The notes below the pieces were generated by a model. That model had not been told where the DNA came from. It saw only the letters and a program-made list of their open reading frames with translations, and did no database searches. The position numbers and the translations under genes are program-made. Below, piece by piece: positions 45,928 to 54,993 of a DNA stretch of 64,000 nt. The stretch's first letter is position 1, and each line of letters starts with the position of its first letter. Origin of the DNA: SGZJ01 sp949372955 (GTDB lineage Bacteria; Bacteroidota; Bacteroidia; Flavobacteriales; Flavobacteriaceae); assembly GCA_949372955.1 (NCBI GenBank), contig CASIAX010000016.1:51505-115504 (forward strand). Direction: 5' to 3'.

Positions 45928-45978
45928 GATTGTAGAGTTTATCTATTAACGTCTATTTTATTCTAATAGTATGTTTAT

Positions 45979-48534
45979 TTAGAAATTTTGTCCTATGATA
46001 AAGTGAGTTTCCCATCCATGTTTACCACTTTCTCCTGGAAGTGAATCAAACCCGTGTCCAAAGTCAATCCCAAGTAGTCCAAATGCTGGCATAAATAACC
46101 TAACACCAAAACCAGCTGATCTTTTTAAATCAAATGGGTTATAATTTTTAAAATCATTGAATGAAGAACCGCCCTCCATAAAAGCGAGTGCATATACTTT
46201 AGCTTGTTGTCCAAGACTAATAGGATACCTTAGTTCTAATGAGTATTTATTATAAATTGACCCTCCATCTTGGTTAGATAATGATTGGTTCGGATAACCC
46301 CTAAGCGCTATAGTCTCTCTTCCGTCTAAACTATATGTTCCTAATCCATCTCCACCAAGAAAAAACCTCTCAAATGGCACTATTCCTCGGTCATTATTAT
46401 AAGCTCCTAGAAAACCAAATTCAAATGTAGGTTTTAAAACTAATTTTTTAGTAAGAGCTGTGTACCACTCCCCCTTAAATTTAAATTTATAATACTCTAG
46501 CCATTGAAATTTAAGCTGATCTATGACAGCTATCCTGTCAGATGCATCTGTATTAGAAGGGTCTGTAGTCAAGTCCTCGACTAAACCTTCTCTCTCAACT
46601 CTCAATCCAGCATAATCTACATTATTTAATGAAGAGTATGGAAATGTGACTTTAGCAGAAAAACTAAAATTAGAACCCCCTGTTGGATATATTGGATCTG
46701 TGTAAGTATTATTTCTGCTAAGACCGAATGTATAAGCTAAATTCTTAGAAGATCCGTTACCGAAAGTAAACAGCCCAGTATTATAATTATTTAAGTCATA
46801 AAATTGGAAACTTACCGCTTGGGATAAAGTAAAGTAATCATCTGGAACAGTCAATCTTTTAGCAAGCCCAACAGAAATACCGCTGATATTAAAAGATCTT
46901 GACTTATCTGCATTTCTTGTGATAGGATTATATAAGAATTGTTTTGTTTGAGATAACTGTACATTAAACTGTACAGGTTTTTTACCTCCTAACCAAGGTT
47001 CTGTAAATGAAAAGCTATTCATTGTATAGAATCTACTTGATTGTAATCTTAAAGCAAGTTTTTGGCCATCTCCCATTGGGACCGGTTTATATGCTTTTCT
47101 ATTAAAAATATTTTTAATTGCAAAATTATTAAATGATAAGCCTAAAGTTCCAATGAAACCACCACCACCATAACCACCTTGTAATTCTATTTGGCTTGAA
47201 CCACTTTCTACTACTGAGTATTGCATGTCAAGAGTTCCATCAGTAGGATTAACATTTTTGAAGTCAGGTGAAATTTGCTGCGCATCAAAATAACCTAATT
47301 GACCTAATTCACGAAGAGTTCTCATTACATTAGCCTTGCTGTACAATTGTCCAGGCCTGGTTCTTATTTCTCTGTAAATAACGTGGTCATTTGTTTTTTC
47401 ATTTCCAACTACTGTTATGTTGTTGAAGTATGCCGCTTTACCTTCATTTACTCTTATCTCTAAATCGATTATGTTTCCATCAGCACTAACTTCAACTGGT
47501 GTAACAGAAGAAAATAAATATCCATTATTTTGATATAAGTTAGATATATCATCTGCATCAGGGTCAGAACCGTCAGCTATTCTTTTTTCAAGTTCAACAC
47601 CATTATATGTGTCCCCTTCATTAATTTTCAAAATTTGATTTAGTTGAGAGTCTGAATAAACTGTATTACCTAAATAGTTTATTTTTCCATAAGTATATTT
47701 ATCCCCTTCTTCTAATTTAATAGAAACTTTAGCCGTATTATTTACCTTGTCATAAGTAAGAGTGTCTACTAAAATTCTAGCATCTCTATATCCATTTTCT
47801 TTATACTTATCAACCACACTAACTAAATCTTCCTTGAAATCACTTTTTATGTATTTTGATCTCTTTAACACTCTGAAAATATTTTTTTCTTTAGTGTTCT
47901 TCATTGCCTTGAGTAATGTTTTAGATTTTATTTTATCATTACCGATAAAAGAAATTTCCTCAATTTTAACTTTGCTTCCTTTACTAATATCTAGAAACAT
48001 ATTTACTCTTGCCTTGCTAATAGTGTCAATTATAGGTTCGGTTTTAATAGAAATCTTGGCATTTAAAAACCCTTTTTTTCTATAAGTGCTTTCCAGATAA
48101 TTTTTTGTTGTTGTGATTAAATTTTCAGTTACTTTGACTCCATTTTGCAACTTATTTTCTCTAACAATATCTTCTGTTTTGTTTTTCTTAACACCTGTAA
48201 TAGTTAATTTTTTAAGCTCAGGTAGATCTACAAGATATATCTCTAAAAAAACTGTGTCATTTATTTTTTTTGATTCGTACACTTCTATAGAGCTAAACAA
48301 GTTTGAACCCCATAGCTTCTTAATTGCGTTACTAATCTTTTCTCCTGGAATAGTTATTTTCTCTCCTTTTCCTAGTCCAGAATAAGTTACGATTGTTTGC
48401 GGGCTAAATGATGTCTTACCAGAAACGATAACATCACCAATAACATAAATTTGTTTTTTTTCAGTTAGCTGGGGGAAAACTGACATTGAGAAAAGTAAAA
48501 ATATGTATGTGAAATTTTTAAAATCTATTTTCAA
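45979..48534 (-). CDS. bamA: Outer-membrane protein assembly factor BamA
   Basis: The Omp85 core of the BAM complex, inserting beta-barrels into the outer membrane. I start at TTG 48534 (reading MKIDFKNFTYIFLLFSMSV), 10 bases past the uppS stop, giving 851 residues with a signal peptide ending FPQ; the ATG at 48609 lies inside uppS. Five POTRA-type repeats (KKIYVIGD-like opening to about residue 440) precede the barrel, which contains the family motifs VVESGSSQIELQGGYGGGGF (near residue 455; quoted as SSQIELQGGYGGGGF), RGYP and the ending FIIGQNF. The adjacent ompH genes encode its chaperones. Confidence 0.95.
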   Translation of the reverse strand: MKIDFKNFTYIFLLFSMSVFPQLTEKKQIYVIGDVIVSGKTSFSPQTIVTYSGLGKGEKITIPGEKISNAIKKLWGSNLFSSIEVYESKKINDTVFLEIYLVDLPELKKLTITGVKKNKTEDIVRENKLQNGVKVTENLITTTKNYLESTYRKKGFLNAKISIKTEPIIDTISKARVNMFLDISKGSKVKIEEISFIGNDKIKSKTLLKAMKNTKEKNIFRVLKRSKYIKSDFKEDLVSVVDKYKENGYRDARILVDTLTYDKVNNTAKVSIKLEEGDKYTYGKINYLGNTVYSDSQLNQILKINEGDTYNGVELEKRIADGSDPDADDISNLYQNNGYLFSSVTPVEVSADGNIIDLEIRVNEGKAAYFNNITVVGNEKTNDHVIYREIRTRPGQLYSKANVMRTLRELGQLGYFDAQQISPDFKNVNPTDGTLDMQYSVVESGSSQIELQGGYGGGGFIGTLGLSFNNFAIKNIFNRKAYKPVPMGDGQKLALRLQSSRFYTMNSFSFTEPWLGGKKPVQFNVQLSQTKQFLYNPITRNADKSRSFNISGISVGLAKRLTVPDDYFTLSQAVSFQFYDLNNYNTGLFTFGNGSSKNLAYTFGLSRNNTYTDPIYPTGGSNFSFSAKVTFPYSSLNNVDYAGLRVEREGLVEDLTTDPSNTDASDRIAVIDQLKFQWLEYYKFKFKGEWYTALTKKLVLKPTFEFGFLGAYNNDRGIVPFERFFLGGDGLGTYSLDGRETIALRGYPNQSLSNQDGGSIYNKYSLELRYPISLGQQAKVYALAFMEGGSSFNDFKNYNPFDLKRSAGFGVRLFMPAFGLLGIDFGHGFDSLPGESGKHGWETHFIIGQNF

Positions 48535-48544
48535 AATTTTTTTT

Positions 48545-49273
48545 TTAAATAATTTGTTGGCTAGTTTTTCCAAACCTTCTTTCTCTGTTTTTATAATCTT
48601 CAATAGCATTCAATAAATGCTCACTTTTAAAATCTGGCCATAATTTATCACTAAAATATAATTCTGCATAAGCAGATTGCCATAATAAAAAGTTACTTAT
48701 TCTTTTTTCACCACTTGTTCTAATCATAAGATCTACATCTGGTAAATTTCGAGTGTAAAGATGCTGATTTATTAGCGATTCATCAATTTTTTCTACGGAA
48801 ATTATATTATTTTTAACTTTATCGGCGATTTCTTTAACAGAATTTATGATTTCATCTCTAGAGCCGTAACTTAATGCAAGAGTTAGTGTCATTAAATCAT
48901 TGTTTTTTGTTTGATCGCAGACCTTCTCCAAAAATTTTCTTACTATTATTGGTAATTTGGAAGTATCTCCTATAGTTTTCAACCTTATATTATTTTTTTG
49001 AAGTTCTTTTAACTCTGTTATTAGGGAATTGTGAAGTAACCCCATTAATAATTCTATTTCAAGCTTAGGTCTTTTCCAATTTTCACTTGAAAACGCAAAC
49101 AATGTTAGATTTTTAACTCCAATCTTTGCACAAGTTCTAACCATTTCCTTTGCGGACTCTCTCCCCTCTGTATGACCTTTGTCTCTTGAGAATCCCTTAT
49201 TTGTAGCCCATCTTCCGTTTCCATCCATGATAATGGCAATGTGTTGAGGAATATTTATTTTATCTGTTTCCAT
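48545..49273 (-). CDS. uppS: Isoprenyl transferase (undecaprenyl diphosphate synthase)
   Basis: A 242-residue cis-prenyltransferase that makes undecaprenyl diphosphate, the lipid carrier for peptidoglycan and other wall polymers. Conserved motifs are IPQHIAIIMDGNGRWA near residue 7, TLFAFSSENWKRP near residue 58, and the C-terminal DLMIRTSGEKRISNFLLWQSAYAEL (quoted as DLMIRTSGEKRISNFLLWQ). The bamA start follows 10 bases after its stop and DUF6089 ends 2 bases before it. Confidence 0.96.
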   Translation of the reverse strand: METDKINIPQHIAIIMDGNGRWATNKGFSRDKGHTEGRESAKEMVRTCAKIGVKNLTLFAFSSENWKRPKLEIELLMGLLHNSLITELKELQKNNIRLKTIGDTSKLPIIVRKFLEKVCDQTKNNDLMTLTLALSYGSRDEIINSVKEIADKVKNNIISVEKIDESLINQHLYTRNLPDVDLMIRTSGEKRISNFLLWQSAYAELYFSDKLWPDFKSEHLLNAIEDYKNRERRFGKTSQQII

Positions 49274-49275
49274 AT

Positions 49276-49980
49276 CTAATAATTACAATAGCAAGGTTTT
49301 CTTCCAAAGGTGTAAGATAAATTAATTAATGAAAAGACATACCAATCATTGTTGTTTATGTTTCCAAAATTAGTATAATCTTCATCATCTGAAACGCTGC
49401 CGTCAATATTGTCAGTAAACATAAATCTAGATCCAACTTCAGCTGATATTATGAACTGATCTAAGATTTTGTATTTGAAACCTAATGTAAACGGAATACC
49501 ATAAGAACTTGATTTTGTTCCAAGTTTTAAAATATTATTGTTTTGATAAGCTAATTTATCATATTGAGTGTAAACTAGTCCTGTAAAAATATAAGGAGTA
49601 TATTTTGTACCAGGCTCGTGTAGGTTGAAATCTAAAAATGTAAATTCCATTCCCGCAGACATTTCCATTAAATTGGATTCAAATATAAAACCTCTTTCTA
49701 TCCTTCTTGGGTCTTTAGAATCAAAATCCTTCCCTGCTAAATGTGAGGATAAAACTGAAAATCTATAAGAATGCCTGGGGCTTCTATTCCATTTTAAGAG
49801 GAGGCCATAAGTCATTAAACCATTAATTTCTCCCTCAGGATTCAAAATTTCATCAGGAGATATAAAGGTTGTGTCACCTACATCCCCTATAAAGTTACTA
49901 CTACCAAAAGTTACCCCCACTTCATATATTTGACTGAAGGAAAACTGAATCGTTAAAAGGAAGATGGTAATTAATCTCAT
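49276..49980 (-). CDS. DUF6089-type outer-membrane beta-barrel protein
   Basis: Start chosen at ATG 49980 (MRLITIFLLTIQFSFSQ), giving 234 residues; an upstream in-frame start would add a non-signal-like segment. After the signal peptide comes YEVGVTFGSSNFIGDVGDTT, typical of the Bacteroidota porin-like DUF6089 family, then an eight-stranded-barrel pattern (TPYIFTGLVYTQYD, FTLGFKYKILDQF, GSRFMFTDNIDGS) and a C-terminal aromatic-rich strand. Function is unknown. The place between nadK and uppS-bamA is conserved in flavobacteria. Confidence 0.85.
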   Translation of the reverse strand: MRLITIFLLTIQFSFSQIYEVGVTFGSSNFIGDVGDTTFISPDEILNPEGEINGLMTYGLLLKWNRSPRHSYRFSVLSSHLAGKDFDSKDPRRIERGFIFESNLMEMSAGMEFTFLDFNLHEPGTKYTPYIFTGLVYTQYDKLAYQNNNILKLGTKSSSYGIPFTLGFKYKILDQFIISAEVGSRFMFTDNIDGSVSDDEDYTNFGNINNNDWYVFSLINLSYTFGRKPCYCNY

Positions 49981-50051
49981 AATTATAAAATTATGCAAAT
50001 ATAAAAAATACAATTATTCTTTTCTAGATAAAGAACAGATTAGAACCTAAA

Positions 50052-50927
50052 TTATTGTAAATTTCTTTTGTCTTTACCCCACATTAGCTTTTCTCTTAAT
50101 GTAATTAAAAAGCTTTCATTTTCTAATTCAATCATTTTTATTTTAAAAGGAGACTTTTTTATAACTACAACATTAGTGTTACTTAATGTTGTAATTCTAG
50201 AGTCTAAGGAAATTAAAAACTCATTTTCTCTTCCATTTATCATTAATGAAATTTCAGTACTATCAGCAATAATTAATGGTCTAGCGTTTAAGTTATGTGG
50301 AGCTATTGGAGTAATAACTAAATTTTCTGCTTCAGGCATTATAATCGGCCCTCCGCAACTTAAAGAGTACCCAGTTGATCCAGTTGGAGTTGCTATAATT
50401 AAGCCGTCAGCCCAATATGAATTTAAATAATTATCATCTAGTTTAGTTTCGATTGAAATCATTGAAGTAGTATTTTTTCTACTTACGGCTATTTCGTTTA
50501 AAGCAAAATTTAATTTAGAAAGTTCATTATTTTTTTCTGAAGTAATAACCTCAATAAGGGATCTTTCAGAAATAGAATAGTTGCCAGAAATAATCTCATC
50601 GATAGCTTCTTCGATTTTATCAATTTTAATTTTAGCTAAAAAACCTAATCTTCCAGAGTTTATGCCAACAATAGGGATTGACAGGTGTTTAACAAATGTT
50701 ATTGCTTTTAAAATTGTACCATCCCCACCAATAGAAATTAGTAAATCATAGGATTTATCTAATTTTGTAAACGAATTAATATTTTCTGGAAGTAATTCTT
50801 TTAATTGGTTGTAATATTCTTTTTCAAGAAAAACGGAGACCTCTCTTTTTTTTAAAAGCGATATTAATTTTGTGATATAATGTGACGGTTCTGATTTCAA
50901 AAACTTTCCGAGAATAGCTACCTTCAT
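50052..50927 (-). CDS. nadK: NAD kinase
   Basis: A 291-residue NAD kinase phosphorylating NAD to NADP. The diagnostic motif GGDGTILKA (near residues 68-76), the GINSGRLGFLA motif and the TPTGSTGYSLSCGGP nucleotide-binding stretch are all present. Length is normal. The short ACT-like gene lies 5 bases upstream. Confidence 0.96.
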   Translation of the reverse strand: MKVAILGKFLKSEPSHYITKLISLLKKREVSVFLEKEYYNQLKELLPENINSFTKLDKSYDLLISIGGDGTILKAITFVKHLSIPIVGINSGRLGFLAKIKIDKIEEAIDEIISGNYSISERSLIEVITSEKNNELSKLNFALNEIAVSRKNTTSMISIETKLDDNYLNSYWADGLIIATPTGSTGYSLSCGGPIIMPEAENLVITPIAPHNLNARPLIIADSTEISLMINGRENEFLISLDSRITTLSNTNVVVIKKSPFKIKMIELENESFLITLREKLMWGKDKRNLQ

Positions 50928-50932
50928 CTAAT

Positions 50933-51241
50933 CTAAATATTTAAATATTTATCCAGATATTTTGACCTATCCTTTAATTCATTGAAAAAATCATCTTCTT
51001 CATGATTTGAAGTTACCTCATACTCATATTGTCTTAAAAGCCTTAACGCAGAAGTCAAATCTTTAAGATCAACTTTAACAATTGCTTCAATATTTTCAAT
51101 GTTTGAACTTGAAATTGAAACACTAAAAATTTTAACTCCATTAACTTCTAACGCTTGGCATATTTCAGAAAAAGAAAAAGTGTTAGTGTTTTTTAAAATT
51201 TTTATTGATACCTCGTTTTTAACAAGATTTTCTACAACCAT
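50933..51241 (-). CDS. Short ACT-like protein, apparently a CBS-domain protein that has lost its CBS pair
   Basis: A 102-residue protein with the pattern of an ACT domain (FSFSEICQALEVNGVKIFSVSISSS, then IEAIVKVDLKDLTSALRLLRQ) and the ending DFFNELKDRSKYLDKYLNI. From memory, flavobacterial proteins in this place before nadK are about 220 residues, with two CBS domains followed by just such a C-terminal part. Here the frame starts cleanly at that domain and only 72 bases separate it from pdxJ, so no CBS part exists. It could sense a ligand for NadK, but that is inference. Confidence 0.75.
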   Translation of the reverse strand: MVVENLVKNEVSIKILKNTNTFSFSEICQALEVNGVKIFSVSISSSNIENIEAIVKVDLKDLTSALRLLRQYEYEVTSNHEEDDFFNELKDRSKYLDKYLNI

Positions 51242-51313
51242 ATTCTAGTAAATTTTAAACCAAATTACATAATTTACTTAAAGTAGTTTGTATTTTTACA
51301 TTAAATTTTAAAA

Positions 51314-52027
51314 ATGACAAAATTAAGTGTTAATATTAATAAAATAGCAACATTAAGAAATGCTAGAGGGGGTAATAATCCTGATTTATTAGAGTTTGCA
51401 AAAAACATAGAACTATATGGTGCTCAAGGTATTACGGTTCATCCAAGACCTGACGAACGTCACATTAAATATTCAGATGTTTATGATTTGAAATCGGTAG
51501 TAAAATCTGAGTTCAATATTGAAGGAAATCCTAATGAAAAGTTTATTAAAATGGTTTTAGATGTTAAACCTACACAAGTGACTCTAGTTCCTGATGCTGT
51601 GAATGACATAACCTCTTCTTCTGGCTGGGACACTATCAAAAATGAAAGTTTTTTAACTGAAATTGTTACGGAGTTTAAAAGAAATAATATTAGAACATCT
51701 ATATTTCTTAATCCAGATTTAAAGTTTTTAGAGAATTTAAATAAAATAGGAACAGATAGAGTTGAACTTTACACAGAAGATTATGCAGTAAATTATAAAA
51801 AAGGAAATAATTTATCAATTCAGCCATACTTGGAATGTGCAGATGTTTTAAATCAATTAAATATTGGAGTAAATGCAGGCCATGATTTGTCCTTAGATAA
51901 TATATTATTTTTCAAACAAACAATTCATAATCTATTAGAAGTTTCAATTGGTCACGCTTTAATTACTGAAAGCTTGTACTTAGGCCTGGAATCGGTTATT
52001 AAATCCTATTTGAGAAAATTAGCATGA
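51314..52027 (+). CDS. pdxJ: Pyridoxine 5'-phosphate synthase
   Basis: A 237-residue TIM-barrel enzyme, the last step of DXP-dependent vitamin B6 synthesis. Conserved motifs are LSVNINKIATLRNARGGNNPD (quoted as NINKIATLRNARGGNNPD), GITVHPRPDERHI near residue 39, TLVPD and VNAGHDLSLDN near residue 189. Length is normal. It is divergent from the ACT-like/nadK block and overlaps the next gene by 4 bases (ATGA). Confidence 0.96.
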   Translation: MTKLSVNINKIATLRNARGGNNPDLLEFAKNIELYGAQGITVHPRPDERHIKYSDVYDLKSVVKSEFNIEGNPNEKFIKMVLDVKPTQVTLVPDAVNDITSSSGWDTIKNESFLTEIVTEFKRNNIRTSIFLNPDLKFLENLNKIGTDRVELYTEDYAVNYKKGNNLSIQPYLECADVLNQLNIGVNAGHDLSLDNILFFKQTIHNLLEVSIGHALITESLYLGLESVIKSYLRKLA

Positions 52028-52797
52028 AAAATATTCATTCAAAAATAATTGGATCTGGGACTAACCACGTGCTAATTTTACATGGTTTGTTGGGTATGGG
52101 AGATAACTGGAAATCTATTGCTAATAAACTATCCAAAGATGGGTATTGTGTTCATTTAATAGATCAAAGAAATCATGGTAAGAGTTTCCATTCTCCAAAG
52201 ATGAATTATGATTTGATGGTTGAGGATGTGTATAATTATTTAGAATCTCACAAAATTAAAAGATGTGTAATTATGGGTCATTCTATGGGTGGAAAAACAG
52301 CTATGAAATTTAGTCAATTGCATTCTAAATTTTTAAGTAAATTAATAGTAGTAGATATAGCTCCAAAAAAATATGAAGCTAAATTTAGTTATTTGTTTGA
52401 AGCTCTTAAATTATTAGATTTAGAAAATTGTAAATCAAGAAAAGATATCCAAAATCAGTTATCACAATCAGTTAAAGATGAGTCTTTAGTTTTCTTTCTT
52501 CTAAAAAATATTGGCAGAAATGAAGAAAATAGTTTTTCTTTCAAAGCCAATGTAAATGTACTTTATGAAAATTTAATTGTGCTAATGGATAAAATCAACA
52601 TAAATGAAAAAATTTTAGTGAGCACTTTTTTTATTAAAGGCGACAAATCAGATTATATAAATAAAGATGATATTAGTGTCATTAAAAGTAAATTCCCTAA
52701 TTCAGAGGTTATAGAAATATTAAATTCTGGCCATTGGGTTCATGCAGAAAACCCTAATTATTTTTATTCCGCATTACAGGAAATTTTAAAAAACTAA
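52024..52797 (+). CDS. Alpha/beta hydrolase (YbfF-like esterase)
   Basis: A 257-residue alpha/beta-fold hydrolase with the opening HVLILHGLLGMGDNW (oxyanion loop), DQRNHGKSFHS, the nucleophile elbow GHSMGGKTAM near residue 95 (Ser in GHSMG), and a C-terminal SGHWVHAENP that gives the catalytic histidine. The pattern matches YbfF-type esterases, but substrate is unknown. Its ATG overlaps the pdxJ stop, so the two are co-translated. Confidence 0.88.
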   Translation: MKNIHSKIIGSGTNHVLILHGLLGMGDNWKSIANKLSKDGYCVHLIDQRNHGKSFHSPKMNYDLMVEDVYNYLESHKIKRCVIMGHSMGGKTAMKFSQLHSKFLSKLIVVDIAPKKYEAKFSYLFEALKLLDLENCKSRKDIQNQLSQSVKDESLVFFLLKNIGRNEENSFSFKANVNVLYENLIVLMDKININEKILVSTFFIKGDKSDYINKDDISVIKSKFPNSEVIEILNSGHWVHAENPNYFYSALQEILKN

Positions 52798-52812
52798 ATC
52801 TATAATTTTAGT

Positions 52813-52844
52813 CTTGTCCTAAACTAAAAATTATTGTATTTTTG
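52813..52844 (+). promoter_or_regulatory. Bacteroidota-type promoter for tig
   Basis: CTTG (52813-52816), a 20-base spacer and TATTTTTG (52837-52844) resemble the -33/-7 pattern. The tig ATG is 23 bases downstream at 52868. Confidence 0.5.
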
Positions 52845-52867
52845 CGACCCAATTTTTAAATCAAAAA

Positions 52868-54193
52868 ATGAAAATTTCAAAAAAAAGTTTAGGTAATCAA
52901 CATTTGTTAATTACTGTACAAGTATTGGAAAAAGATTATTCTAAGAAAGTAAATGAAGTATTAGTTAATTATTCCAAAACAGCAAATATGCCTGGGTTTA
53001 GAAAAGGACATATTCCGCTTGGATTAGTGAAAAAACAATACGGAAAAGATGCTGTTAGAGAAGAAGTAAGTAAGATTATACAAGAAGAATTAAGAAAATA
53101 CTTAGTTTCTGAAAAATTAGATATCTTAGGAAATCCACTTCCTGTATCTAGTGATGAAATTGATTGGAATTCAGGTGAGTTTAATTTTGATTTTGAAATT
53201 GGCTTAACCCCAGTATTTGATATAAATTTAAAATTCAAAAAGCCTGTAACTAGCTATGCTATTACTGCTGATGATAAAATGATTAATGACCAAATTACAA
53301 ACATTCAAAATCAGTATGGTAAATTAATTAGCAAGACTGAAGTTTCTAAAGATGATGAGGTAACAGCTTCCTTTATTAATCAGACGGAAGAAATAAATAA
53401 TAAATTTACTCTTAAACTAGATAAATTTAAAAGTAAGTCAGCTTCAAAATCTATTGTTGGTCTTAAAGTTGGTGATTCTGTTTCCTTAAAAACTAATAAC
53501 TTGTTTGAAAATCAAGCTGATTTAGTTAGTGCTCTAAAAATAACAACTGAAAAAGCAGAGGGTTTAAAAATAGATATTGATTTTACCGTTGAAGAAATCA
53601 ATTTTAGAGAACCAGCAGATTTAGACGTTGAATTATTTGATAAATTATTTGGTAAGGGAATTGTTAAAACAGCTACTGAGTTAAAGGGGAAAATTGCAGA
53701 AGATGCTGAGAAACAATTTGTTCAGCAATCTGATCAAAAGTTATTAAATGATGTAACCGAATACCTTATCGACAACACTAAATTTGACTTACCTGCTGAA
53801 TTTTTACATAAATGGATGCAGACTGCCGGTGAAAAAGAACTTTCCCTAGAGGACGCTAAGCTAGAGTACATGAAGTCGGAAAAAAGCATGAGATATCAAT
53901 TAATTGAAGGTAGAATTATAACTGATAATAAACTTCAAGTTAATATGGAAGAAATCAAATCTTACACCAAAGAAATGATTATTAGTCAAATGCTCCAGTA
54001 CGGACAAGCTAACCCTGGAGATAAAGAGCTAGATGAAATTATAAATAGGGTTCTTACAAACCAGGATGAAGTTAAAAGAATATCTGAGCAACTAACAAGT
54101 CAAAAAATACTATCTTTTTATAAAGAAAATGTAAATTTAAAAGCGAAAAAACTCCCTTATGATAAGTTTGTCAAGGAAGTTTATGGAGCGTAA
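52868..54193 (+). CDS. tig: Trigger factor
   Basis: A 441-residue ribosome-associated chaperone. The N-terminal ribosome-binding part contains the TF signature region NMPGFRKGHIPLGLVKKQYG (the FRKGHIP loop, near residue 45), followed by a degenerate peptidyl-prolyl isomerase segment (about residues 150-240) and a long C-terminal helical arm. It precedes clpP and clpX, the usual tig-clpP-clpX order for protein folding and degradation. Confidence 0.93.
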   Translation: MKISKKSLGNQHLLITVQVLEKDYSKKVNEVLVNYSKTANMPGFRKGHIPLGLVKKQYGKDAVREEVSKIIQEELRKYLVSEKLDILGNPLPVSSDEIDWNSGEFNFDFEIGLTPVFDINLKFKKPVTSYAITADDKMINDQITNIQNQYGKLISKTEVSKDDEVTASFINQTEEINNKFTLKLDKFKSKSASKSIVGLKVGDSVSLKTNNLFENQADLVSALKITTEKAEGLKIDIDFTVEEINFREPADLDVELFDKLFGKGIVKTATELKGKIAEDAEKQFVQQSDQKLLNDVTEYLIDNTKFDLPAEFLHKWMQTAGEKELSLEDAKLEYMKSEKSMRYQLIEGRIITDNKLQVNMEEIKSYTKEMIISQMLQYGQANPGDKELDEIINRVLTNQDEVKRISEQLTSQKILSFYKENVNLKAKKLPYDKFVKEVYGA

Positions 54194-54217
54194 TTTTTAA
54201 AACCCTTATCTTTATAT

Positions 54218-54301
54218 ATGGAAAATGCAGCATTAATTGGAGGCCTTGTAGTTGTCATTATTGCAAATTTACCAGCATTAATTAAAAAGTATAAAAATTA
54301 A
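54218..54301 (+). CDS. Very small membrane protein between tig and clpP
   Basis: ATG 54218 opens a 27-residue frame (MENAALIGGLVVVIIANLP, then ALIKKYKN, TAA at 54299-54301). It is one hydrophobic helix followed by positive residues, a typical small membrane protein. It is neatly placed between tig (24 bases upstream) and clpP (5 bases downstream). Too short for a composition test; I cannot assign a function. Confidence 0.5.
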   Translation: MENAALIGGLVVVIIANLPALIKKYKN

Positions 54302-54306
54302 ATCAT

Positions 54307-54981
54307 ATGGATTATTCAAAAGAATTTGAAAAGTTTGCTATTAAAGATCAAGGAATAAATAGTTCATACTACAATAAGATTGTTAGTAGTATGTATCCTA
54401 GTTCTTTGACGCCTAATATTATAGAAGAAAGACAAATGAACGCTTCAGTTCTTGATGTTTTCTCTAGACTTATGATGGATAGAATAATTTTTATGGGCAC
54501 AGCAATAAATGATCAAGTGGCGAATATTATACAAGCTCAGTTATTATTTCTTGAAAGTACAGATGCATCAAAAGATATTCAAATTTATATAAATTCACCG
54601 GGAGGAAGTGTTTACGCTGGTCTTGGTATTTATGATACAATGCAATTGATTAAGCCGGATGTTGCCACAATATGTACTGGCATGGCTGCTTCAATGGGTG
54701 CAGTTTTATTATGTGCTGGACAAAAAGGGAAAAGAAGTGGATTAACTCATTCTAGGGTAATGATCCATCAACCATTAGGAGGAGCCCAAGGTCAAGCAAG
54801 TGATATTGAAATAACTGCTAGGGAGATAATGATACTTAAAGAAGAATTATATAATATTATAAGCAAACATTCTGGTCAAGACTACGACAAGGTTTACAAA
54901 GACAGTGATAGAGATTATTGGATGAAATCTGATAAAGCTTTGGAGTATGGTATGATCGATGAAATTCTTACAAGATCTTAA
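54307..54981 (+). CDS. clpP: ATP-dependent Clp protease proteolytic subunit
   Basis: A 224-residue serine protease forming the tetradecameric Clp chamber. The catalytic Ser is S129 in GMAASMGAVLL and His is H154 in RVMIHQPLGG; INSPGGSVYAG lies upstream of the nucleophile. The first 35 or so residues form a propeptide-like N-terminus before VIEERQMNASVLDVFSRL (quoted as EERQMNASVLDVFSRL). ClpX follows after 12 bases. Confidence 0.97.
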   Translation: MDYSKEFEKFAIKDQGINSSYYNKIVSSMYPSSLTPNIIEERQMNASVLDVFSRLMMDRIIFMGTAINDQVANIIQAQLLFLESTDASKDIQIYINSPGGSVYAGLGIYDTMQLIKPDVATICTGMAASMGAVLLCAGQKGKRSGLTHSRVMIHQPLGGAQGQASDIEITAREIMILKEELYNIISKHSGQDYDKVYKDSDRDYWMKSDKALEYGMIDEILTRS

Positions 54982-54993
54982 ATTTATTTATCT

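Noticed and set aside
48535..48609. Longer bamA start at ATG 48609
   Set aside because: It lies within the uppS gene and its residues do not look like a signal peptide; TTG 48534 gives one directly.
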